Shown here piece by piece: positions 55,800 through 64,000 of a stretch of DNA of 64,000 bases. The notes under the pieces were generated by a model. The model was given only the letters and a program-made list of their open reading frames with translations. It did not search any database and was not told where the DNA came from. The first letter of the stretch is position 1, and each line of letters starts with the position of its first letter. The translations under genes were made by a program, and so were the position numbers. The stretch is from positions 79,104 through 143,103 of the forward strand of contig JAAEAF010002324.1 in NCBI GenBank assembly GCA_011037195.1, in the 5' to 3' direction. Source of the DNA: Triatoma infestans (Eukaryota; Arthropoda; Insecta; Hemiptera; Reduviidae).

Positions 55800-57560
55800 A
55801 TTGTACAATTTTTTTTTTTTGTTATTTGAAATGTGCACAACATCTAAGATCCTTCGCACCTTTTATCTTAGCTCTGATGGACACTATACTGATTGGGTTA
55901 AACTACTGGTTACCTAACGAGAAAACCTAACGACAACTGACCAAACACATATGAAATTGAACCTCTATTGTTTCTATAGCTACCTGGGGTGGAGTACTCA
56001 ATATTCCTCGCACCCCTTACGGATTATAGCCTAAAGTAAAAACTAATATATACTTCTACTCTAATTTACACTTAACATTACACATTCATATAGAACCAAT
56101 AAATCAGTCAAACCAATAAATACTTACATACTTAAATAGGCTCATACTAATAAATACTCCCAAGCAAATAAATAGTTTTTTAGTTTAGTTTATAAGTTTA
56201 TTGAAATAAATACATGAGTACGTATAATCCAATCCTAATATATAGGATCTAAACTAGGACCTGGATAAATCCGTCAGTCCGAGTTGCCATAGACACAAAA
56301 TTTAAACATACTATCTCAAATTTATACTGATGTAAAAATAACAAAAAATAACAAAAACGCTCTGTTTATATACTGCTATGATAACATAAAATTAAAACTG
56401 AAAAATAATATTACATATATAAAATTATCAAAAAATTCCTTTTCTACTTCCGTTCACTAGCCATTATACTCGTATTCCATTATCAAAAACGATCTGTATT
56501 TGCCGGCAGTTACATGATAATAAAACAGATCTTTCCAATTCTTTCCATTCAATAACTCAATTATTTCAGTCCCATCCAATTGTTTTTTCCCTAGCCAACT
56601 TAGTCTATACTCAGTTAATACAAAACACACCCTCAAATAATGGAATATATCTTCATAAACGTTGAGAGAACACAGAGTACACTTTCTGGTTCTTCTGGTC
56701 GAGTTACATTAAAGTTAAGACTAAGCAACTGGCCCCGCAACCTAAATATTACTTCCATTAAATACATATCATTTTTGTCCGAAATATAATGACTGTTACC
56801 CCAAATCTAGTTTTAGCTCCTTATATAAACTATGAAACTGAGATAACTGGGCTTTACCTAACATCTTCATTTTTAAATTCTATTTTTAAATCATTTAAAA
56901 TCATGGGAATTAAATTATCTGACATGTAATCTAATTGAGTTCCTACTTGATTACACAGCTCCAAATTCTCATTGGGCCAATAAATCTTTTGTTTTATAAT
57001 TTCTTTTCCCTAAATCTTAGGTAGTCTTGTATCCGGTAAGCTTAATACTTTCCGGATATACTTTAAATGCATTTCCAGAATGTAAAAGAATATAGGATAT
57101 ATATTTGTTTCCAGATATAGTATGTAAACTGGGTGAATTAACCGGCAGAGAGAACAACTTTTTTATGAAATACAGATTTATTTTTTCTATTTCTTCGAAC
57201 TGTTGATTTTCCCAAATCTGGCCCCCCATAACATATTATCGACTGAACTGCAGCCATTGAAGGCATCTACTTTTTTTGATGCCGGAATTATATCTTTTTT
57301 AATGAATTTGCTATAACAATAATTAAGTGCAAATTTTGCTGACTTTGGTTTATTATAAAAATGCCAAGTAAATAAATACACACTCGTACACACATTAAAA
57401 ATGTACAATCACTCTATACATATACGAACTAAGCCTTATTTCGGGTGGAGTACTCAATGTTACTCGCACCCTATACAAACTAAAGTAACCTATTTATACT
57501 GTTTACACTACATACTTTCTACCATTCATATCTTGCCAGGGTGCCAATCCCGACATAGAC
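55800..57560 (+). repeat. repeat family E, copy split by a LINE
   Basis: 55805-56174 and 57379-57560 together match 15108-15656 (GGTGGAGTACTCAATATTCC; CTCACACCC-type blocks; CTACCATTCATATCTTGCC). The LINE at 56175-57364 separates the halves. Confidence 0.8.
56175..57364 (-). mobile_element. LINE 3' part inserted in repeat E
   Basis: Bounded by a 14-bp direct repeat CAAG(C/T)AAATAAATA (56161-56174 and 57365-57378). On the minus strand, frames give NMLWGARFGKINSSKK and QFEEIEKINLYFIKKLFSLP (about 57240-57140). Later CTLCSLNVYEDIFHYLRVC and LNGKNWKDLFYYHVTAGKYR (56700-56480) follow, then a 3' UTR ending in AATAAACTTATAAAC and an A-rich end at 56175. It corresponds to the region after the RT of a Jockey/I-type LINE, with stops. 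A clear, 5'-truncated target-primed insertion. Confidence 0.8.
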
Positions 57561-57783
57561 CCACCCCTCCAGAAGACAGTGGAATTGTACAATTTAATAA
57601 TTAGTTTGTCTAGATCCAGAGAGCTTGCTAGTAAAATAGAACTAAAATATTTCGAGTGACTGAAATATTTTAAGGTGTAATATTTGTAGGTGGTGGATGG
57701 AACATTACACGACGCATGTCGAGGCAAATTTTTCTAACACAGTTTCCAATTAAATTATGTGTTAAATTTTTATTTTTTTATTA
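57561..57783. other. unassigned spacer
   Basis: Nothing recognised. Confidence 0.3.
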
Positions 57784-58480
57784 CTTTCTCTTACTCCTAG
57801 TAAGAGGAAGTATTGTAATCGTGTCAAATTTTCGATATCGAGTTTTCACCGGAAATATCCGTGTTGAGGTCCCCTGAGTCCAAAAAGGTGGTTTTTAGCA
57901 AATAGTCTGTGTGTGTATGTGTGTGTGTCTGTGTGTATGTATGTGAACAGCATAGCTCAAAAATGAAAAACCGTAGAAAGTTGAAACTTGATATTCCGTC
58001 TAGGTATCATCATGGCATCTGACAGTGGGTCACCTGTCAAAATTCCTCAACCGAAACTACAACTTTACTGCTAGGTTTTTTTACTTTTTTGCAATTTTCT
58101 CAAAAATGGCTCCAACGATTTTCTTCAAACTTGGTATTTCAGCTACACTTACAAAGAGCTACAACTTTTATTTAAAACATTTCTCTAGTAAAATTCATTT
58201 AATGGCACTTTTAGGGGAGGGGTGGGGTTATGTTTTTCTCTTAAGTGCGATCATAGTTGATTATACAATTCTATCATCCAAACAAAATTAATTAGAAATA
58301 AATGGATGGCCAAAATTCAGAGTTTCAAGAAAATTAGTTAACCGGAAGTGGGCTTTTACTGAACGGTTTTTTCAGTTTTCGTCGTATTTGAATTCATTTG
58401 GTACACAAACTATAAAATTTGTCAATTATAATTTTGATAACTGAAGTAAGAGAAAGTTGTGTGAGTGTTTCACACCAGAT
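57784..58480 (+). repeat. repeat family A, best complete copy
   Basis: About 697 bp. It starts CTTTCTCTTACTCCTAGTAA, which folds as a hairpin (CTCTTACT/AGTAAGAG). It then has CAAATTTTCGATATCGAG, TTGAGGTCCCCTGAGTCC, TAGCAAATAGTC, a (GT)n segment (57908-57955), AGCTCAAAAATGAAAAACCG, CAACGATTTTCTTCAAACTT, TTTAAAACATTTCTCTAG and AGTTAACCGGAAGTGG. It ends AGTAAGAGAAAGTTGTGTGA, GTGTTTCAC, and a T run. AGTAAGAGAAAG at the end is the inverse of CTTTCTCTTACT at the start, so the element has short terminal inverted repeats. No coding capacity. Class unknown: a MITE or a Helitron-like element are possible. Confidence 0.8.
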
Positions 58481-58798
58481 TTTTTTTTTAATTATAACTC
58501 TTGCTATTTTTTTTTATTGTGAATCATCATTTTTTACAACTTCAAATTCTAAATTTTCATTTTTAAATTAATTGTTTTCACCACCAAAATTACGGTTTAA
58601 TCTAATATTATTTGAAAAGTTTATTTTTGGAATTTTCGAGGAATCTATGGCGTTAGATTTCAAACGTTATTTGAGGTTTTTCGAAGATCTTCTGAATTAC
58701 AATTTCATCACTTCAGAGGTACCACTGCCATTGATGCTAACTAACATGTACTTCCCTCGCTAGCTGAACATTTGGATTAGCGCAAAAGGTTAAAAGTT
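58481..58798. other. unassigned stretch
   Basis: Short open frame 58572-58763 not recognised; AT-rich. Confidence 0.4.
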
Positions 58799-58888
58799 TG
58801 AGCAAATTTTTCAATTATAACTCTGCATTATAAACATCAATTCTAAACTGCAGTAAGAGAAACTGTGTGAGAGTTTCACAACAGTTTT
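58799..58888 (+). repeat. repeat family A, 3' end fragment
   Basis: CAGTAAGAGAAACTGTGTGA and GAGTTTCAC followed by a T run, as at the end of the complete copy. Confidence 0.7.
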
Positions 58889-58902
58889 TTTTTTTAATCT
58901 AT

Positions 58903-59212
58903 ACATATAAAGAGAAATGTCCTGAACTGAAATGTCATCAACGCAGAGCCGAAACTACTGAAGCGGATAGTAGGGTTCTTTTGTGAAAAGGAAACTCACT
59001 AAGAAAAGATTTTTAGAAATTCGATCCCTAAGGGGTTAAAAGGAGGTGTCAAAGTTTGTAGAAAAAGGCAATATAACACACGAATGAAAGGGGGTGGGAT
59101 TTATAATTTAACACGTATTTAAATTCGTAACTAATCTCTAGATACATCTAGAACGCGTATTAATATCTAGAAAAATTGCAAGTACGAATTTCACGCGAAC
59201 GATGTAGCGGAC
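58903..59212 (+). mobile_element. Helitron-like short element
   Basis: Starts ATCTATACATATAAAGAG with TGTCATCAACGCAGAGCC and GAAACTACTGAAGCGGAT, and near the end has AATTTCACGCGAACGATG. Insect Helitrons commonly show this type of start and a TTTCACGCGGGCGAAGC-like 3' part. No Rep/helicase coding. The exact 3' CTRR end is not clear. Confidence 0.5.
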
Positions 59213-59266
59213 AAAAATCAGTGAAAAATAAACCAAACATTTCATATAATGATGCATAGTTTGGAA

Positions 59267-59726
59267 TAGTGATTTTCAATCTTTTGAATTTTTCGCCACT
59301 TTTTTTAACCTTGTATAATTTTGCGCCCACTGCAAATAATATAAGATAATAAGATAGATAAAAGTAACCCAATACATGGGAATTTAAATTCAATTTGGTT
59401 TTTATTTGCAGCAATTGGTATTTTTGGTGTAGCTGCTTTAAATTCTAAATATAAAAACAAACTTCAAATAGAAAGGGAGCTCATAATGACTCTCTCGAAT
59501 ATAAAACCAAAAACCTAGTCAGGCTGTGTACTTCAAAGCAGGCACATATTAGTCATTAAATCTATGTCATTAAAGAAATGTTTTATTTTAATGCTTTCGC
59601 TTTTATTGTATTTTAAATTAATAACAAAATATATATAATGCCTTGTCTTGTTTATTTATCTGACGCCCCGTTGTAAAATTATGGCGCCTCTCTTAAGGAG
59701 CGCGCCCCACAGTTTGAGAACCGCTG
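59267..59726. mobile_element. hAT-like non-autonomous element
   Basis: The left end TAGTGATTTTCAATC and the right end GTTTGAGAACCGCTG (reverse CAGCGGTTCTCAAAC) fit the CAGTGGTTCTCAAAC type of hAT terminal repeat. GCGCCC-rich patches near both ends agree. A convincing 8-bp target duplication is not seen (GTTTGGAA and AGTTAAAA). No transposase. Confidence 0.5.
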
Positions 59727-59839
59727 AGTTAAAAGATGGTAGGGAAATCTTCCAAAATAGGAATGGCAAAAATCTGGAAAAAAAAAATTACTCTTTAGCC
59801 TTTTAATCTATTTCTAAGATTATTTGCATAATTCTTATA
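59727..59839. other. unassigned spacer
   Basis: Nothing recognised. Confidence 0.3.
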
Positions 59840-60279
59840 ATCTGCTGGAAAATTAGGCAGTTAGAAGAATATGCAAGGTTAGAAAGGATACAAGTTGTTG
59901 CGAGCTATTTCCCCGATTAGGCTTTCTTACACTACCCTGCTGCTAATCGTGCCATATTTGTTCTAGAACATCCAAATAAGTTTCGGCGTAGAGGGGAACT
60001 ACGTAACATTACGACAAGTCAAAATAACTTATTAGAGGTGCGTGCATAATCGGACTACAAAAGTTGGAAAAACCCCACTATATATGGCCGCTAAAATCTA
60101 TAATTCTTTGCCCAAGTCTTTGCTTCAGGTGAGCCTATCAAAAAATAAATTTAAAAAGGAACTTAAAAAATATTTACTAAATAAAAATTATTACTCCATA
60201 AACGAGTACCTCTGTAATTGATTGAAGCTTTTCTTTTTTTTGACACCGTTCTTGTACCTTTGGTGCTGTACGAATAAAG

Positions 60280-60321
<42 letters not shown>
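59840..60321 (+). mobile_element. Jockey/CR1-like LINE, 3' end with (TATC)n tail
   Basis: C-terminal coding remnants: a decayed HNTR-like region at 59990-60050, then LEKPHYMAAKIYNSLPKSLL and KFKKELKKYLLNKNYYSINE (60070-60205) ending at EYLCN-stop. The 3' UTR includes GTACGAATAAAG and ends in (TATC)n at 60281-60320. The tail repeat is presumably what is left of target-primed reverse transcription. Inactive. Confidence 0.8.
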
Positions 60322-60322
<1 letters not shown>

Positions 60323-61744
60323 TCTTTTAGTCTTTCTAATTTATTCTATTTATTAAACACCTGACTGTGAAGTGTCCGTTAAGTTTTTTAAGTATATTCC
60401 TTCATACAAATACTTCACTAACAATATATGAAATTATGCTTAAATAGAGAAATTTTATGTAAATGTAACAACAGAACAACAAAGAAAGGTGTTGACAGGC
60501 TTCTAGTATATTATATACATGCAGTTGGTATGTAAATACAATATACATACAAATGAACAATAGTGTAAAACTATTCTCATTAATTTGTAACTAACATAGT
60601 TGCTACTGCAAGTGTTTCCACCATCCATTTATGAATTCCCAATATGGAACAGGGATGGTAATTGTATTGTACCGGATACAATATAATAACAGTATTAATA
60701 GTAGTTAGTTACATGTGTCTGTTTACACTGGTTCTACTAACCATCATATGTACACAACAATATGCGGTAGGTGATTAACACTTATTTGATTTATTCCATC
60801 TAACCAACTTTCATCGTTATAATTTATTAAAATAAAAATAAAAAGAAGATATGTTGTTGGGTTTATGAATTGTTATGAAATTTATTGTGCGACAGAAGAT
60901 GTCAATATTTTAAAGGAATAAGAAGAAATATCTGGGATTTTTTCCGTCATAGCATGGCTTCTTTCTGGTTGGTTCTGACTGTTTTCGGATTCTCAACCGT
61001 GTTAGCGTAATGTTCAATCCATCAAGTTTGAATAGAGAGCTGACTTCAACTTTTGGTTCTTGATGTACTCAGGCGACGGATAAGAATCTGAGGACCTACA
61101 GAAAAAAAAGCATTGCGGACCATGCCACATATTCATTAGAGGAAATCTATATATATATATATATGAACAAAATTAAAGGCTTCTCAATCGGTTGATTATT
61201 TTTATGTTTCAATAAATTTTGATTTGCTTTCAAACATTGCTGTGGAGTGCAGGGGTGACCAAAATTTTGGGTTATCTTGGGCAACACTTAAAACAACAAA
61301 CAGCTGATGAGTAAAATTATATGACTAACACTCAAATACATTTTAAATTTAATCCAAACAAGAACTCTCATTAAATCTGTAACACTAAAATTTTACACAC
61401 ATTTCACATTGTAACGGAAGCCATTCCACTAAATCGGACATAAAACTGAGATCTGAAGACTTAAGCCAAGGCAGCCTAAATTTGAATCACTTATCACTTA
61501 ACTGAATCTAACAGAAGCTACAATTCAGAAAAATCAGTTGTGAAACACTTACTGCAATTTACAATAATTGTAATTGACAAACTTCTTTACAAAATGGAAA
61601 TTTTAACTAATTTACAGACTTCAATAATGTAGGGAAAATCTAAACTAAAAACGATTATTGACGGAAGGGTTACCGTCCAGCTCCCAATCCCCCCCCATAC
61701 CAATCTATTACTGGAAACATTTTTTAAATATATAGGTCTATATA
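60322..61744. other. unassigned stretch
   Basis: AT-rich with (TA)n at 61149-61164. A small family A end (GTGAAACACTTACTGC, AATTGTAATTGACAAAC) lies at 61540-61590. No gene seen. Confidence 0.45.
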
Positions 61745-63462
61745 CATGGGTGTCCCATTTAAACGGGCCACTTTTGAAATAACTCTTAAACGAAGGATGA
61801 TATCAAAAAAGTGAACATAACGTTTGTTGAAGTATATTCGCTCTAGTTTATGATCGTGTTAATGTTATTTCATTTTATTGCCGCCTTATTACACCTAAAA
61901 TCGGTGGATGAAAGTGGCGATTTCCTTTTGAACCCCACTTTTGAACTACTGTATTGAAAACTTCCAAAAAAAAATGAAAAAAAAAATACCGTTAATTTCT
62001 CTTCAATATTTCAAAACATTGCCGAGATTTTCAGTCATAAAGATTAAATTTTCGTTATTTTTTCTCCTGTTTTCTCTGTTTCGTAAACTGAAATTAAAGC
62101 AGATTTTCTTAATAATTTCTAATAAATAAGAGAGTTCAAATGATGACAACACTTTAAATGCTGTTTTAAAATCATTAGGGACTCAAAAATCCTGTAAAAC
62201 ATCATTAAAACAAAACATATTCCAGTTTATTTACAAAAATCGATAACAAAATATTTCCTATTTATTCAAAATGACCTTCTCGGCTTAACCGGCACAAGCG
62301 CAGTCGTTACTCAACAGATGAAGTTGCTAATCATATCATGTCTGCCGGAATTGCTAAGCAGGTTTGGATTAAGTCTTCTCTAAGTGCTTTCGGAGTTGTT
62401 GGTTCCCGGACATAAATTTTTTCTTTGAAATATCCTCTCCCGATGCACAGACAGATACTGAATTCTGTCTGTTAATGTTTGGTGCGGAATGATTGGAGAT
62501 AAAACTATTAGCCCCTGCTTTCGGCCAGGTACCTTAAATTAGCAAGAATACGCTAATTTTTTTCGCCAAGAGTTAAGTTAAGATAAAAGTTGTTGTTAAG
62601 TGAGATAAAAAGTTGGTGGAGGATGTGTCATTGAATGTCAGAACAAGAATGTGGTTCCAACTAGATGGTTGTCCCGCGCACTATGCTTAAGTGGCGAGGA
62701 GAGAAGTGAATGAAATGTTTAGTAACCACTGGATCCGGGAGACTGGGACCGGCAGAGATTTAACCACTCTTGAATTATTTCTTTGGGGATATCTCAAAGA
62801 AAAAATTTATGTTAGGGAAGCAACACTCCAGAAGACTTAATCTAAACCTGCTTAGCAATTCCGGCAGACATGATACGATTAGCAACTCGATCTGTTGGGT
62901 AGCGACTGCGCTTATGCCGTTTAAGCCGAGGAAGTCATTTTGAATAAATAGGAAATATTTTATTATCGATTTTTGTAAATAAACTGGAATATTGTTTTAT
63001 TTTAATGATGTTTTACCTGATTTTTGAGTCCCTAATGGTTTCAAAACAGTATTTAAAGTGTTGTCAGCATTTGAACTCTTTTATTTATTAGAAATTAATA
63101 TGAAAATCCGCTTTTAATTTTAGTTTATGAAACAAAGAAATAGGAAAAAAAAAACGACGAAAATTTAATCTTTATGATTGAATCATCTCGGCAACGGTTT
63201 GAAATATTGAAGTGAAATTAACGGCATTTTTCTTCACTTTTTTTTAGTAGTTTTCAATACAGTAGTAAAAAGTTGGGGGTTAAAAGGAAATTGCGACTTT
63301 CAACCACCGATTTAAAGTGTTAGGCGGCAATGAAATAAGTAAACATTAACACCATCATAAACTAGAGGGAAAATACTTCAACAAACGTTATGTTCACTTT
63401 TTTGATATCTTTCTTCGTTTAAGAGGTATTTCAAAAGTGGCCCGTTTAAATGGGACACCCTG
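61745..63462. mobile_element. Tc1/mariner-superfamily element, palindromic derivative
   Basis: Flanked by TA on both sides (61743-61744 and 63463-63464). Terminal inverted repeats: GGGTGTCCCATTTAAACGGG at left, matched at right by CCCGTTTAAATGGGACACCC. The inverted homology does not stop at ordinary TIR length. It runs about 620 bp inwards on each side (61745-62377 and 62840-63462), leaving a unique centre of about 460 bp. The right arm holds the transposase C-terminus and 3' UTR; the left arm holds an inverted copy of the same. Confidence 0.9.
62620..62937 (+). pseudogene. mariner-type transposase, C-terminal remnant
   Basis: The unique centre reads SLNVRTRMWFQLDGCPAHYA (Asp at 62664-62666; family WFQxDGAPAHY, second catalytic Asp). 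It continues RREVNEMFSNHWIRETGTG and LTTLELFLWGYLKEKIYVRE (family SPDLTPLDFFLWG; the position that is usually Asp reads Glu, and the SPD part is degraded). The right arm then gives AIPADMIRLATRSVG, stop, RLRLCRLSRGSHFE, stop, the expected C-terminus. Internal stops are present and the N-terminal half with the DNA-binding domain and first catalytic Asp is missing. Cannot be functional. Confidence 0.85.
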
Positions 63463-63479
63463 TATATATATATATACAT

Positions 63480-63897
63480 AAACTCGCCGTGGAGTTTATC
63501 GAATAAATCGCAAGAAAACTGAAACAATCCATTCAATAAAGTCGCCATTTTTGTCAACCGAATTTTTTAAACTCAGAAATTTTGGTTATTATATTTATAT
63601 CTATGAATCTATGATAGATACGCAAAATAAACGGAAATGGCATTAAAGGAAAATCCTACCGCCACTTTCCACCCCAAAAAAATATTTTTTCCCGGACCGG
63701 GAAAATGTTTCAAATAAAAGTTGTAGCTCTTTATATAATATATAGTTGGTAAGATAAGTTCAAGAAACTTTCCCAAAAATTGAAAATAGCCATACTCAGT
63801 AAAGTAGTATACTTTCGGTTGACCAATTATGACCAAACTTTATTGACCTGCGAGACTTAAACGAAATATCAAGTTTAAAATTTCCGAGATTATTCGT
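63480..63897 (-). repeat. repeat family A, minus copy
   Basis: AAAATGTTTCAAATAAAAGT, TTTCGGTTGACCAATTATGA and ACGAAATATCAAGTTTAAAA in minus order. It is cut off where the next, oppositely oriented copy begins. Confidence 0.75.
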
Positions 63898-64000
63898 TTT
63901 TTTACTTTCTCTTACTCCTAGTAAGAGGAAGTATTGATCGTGTCAAATTTTCGATATTGAGTTTTCACCGGAAATATCCGTTTTGAGGTCCCCTGAATCC
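63898..64000 (+). repeat. repeat family A, plus copy running off the window
   Basis: TACTTTCTCTTACTCCTAGT, GATCGTGTCAAATTTTCG and TTTTGAGGTCCCCTGAATCC, the family A start, continuing beyond 64000. Confidence 0.85.

Overview
This is eukaryotic nuclear DNA, most likely from an insect or another arthropod. It is AT-rich, contains no long intact host gene, and is packed with decayed transposable elements: Jockey/I-like, RTE-like and RNase H-bearing non-LTR retrotransposons (LINEs), tRNA-derived SINEs, a Tc1/mariner-superfamily element, foldback elements, and probable Helitron and hAT remnants. I see no operon, ribosome-binding site, CRISPR array or rRNA. The species cannot be named from the sequence alone. 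Almost every LINE open reading frame is broken by stops, frameshifts, deletions or later insertions, so this looks like an old intergenic or intronic repeat graveyard. There is an assembly gap of Ns at 44794-45678.

Layout. 1-1420: 3' part of a Jockey/I-like LINE. 4205-4818: first of many copies of an abundant interspersed repeat, here called family A. 5575-7190: Jockey-like LINE with an intact YADD motif. 9557-9852: foldback element (FB family). 10335-10765: RTE-like LINE 3' end. 15108-15656: repeat family E. 18680-20170: RNase H-domain LINE split by repeat family D. 23272-24800: SINE, U6 snRNA fragment and RTE-like LINE in a row. 26700-29690: repeat D, then RNase H LINE pieces in opposite orientations around converging SINE tails. 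33420-33652: inverted repeat carrying a CTGANGA-hairpin-GAAAC motif. 36440-37110: RTE-like 3' end. 38560-40835: two SINEs, one of them interrupted. 40916-41411: the best host-exon candidate (minus strand, membrane protein C-terminus). 42000-42726: two nested palindromic elements. 44115-44793: Jockey-like 3' end running into the gap. 45827-46211: FB element. 47563-50060: near full-length RTE-like LINE with an internal deletion. 50436-51132: another repeat with the hairpin motif. 52450-54150: minus-strand family A copies. 54991-57560: half FB element, LINE C-terminus, and repeat E carrying a LINE insertion with a 14-bp target-site duplication. 57784-58480: the best complete family A copy. 58903-60320: Helitron-like, hAT-like and LINE fragments. 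61745-63462: palindromic mariner. 63480-64000: family A in both orientations.

The elements do not form a pathway. What connects them is retrotransposition machinery (LINE endonuclease, reverse transcriptase, RNase H) that probably also moved the SINEs and made the U6 chimera, and a repeated tendency of several unrelated element types here to exist as inverted (foldback) structures. The most notable observations are the U6-LINE chimera, the mariner whose 5' half has been replaced by an inverted copy of its own 3' end, and the conserved RNA-like motif shared by several foldback families.
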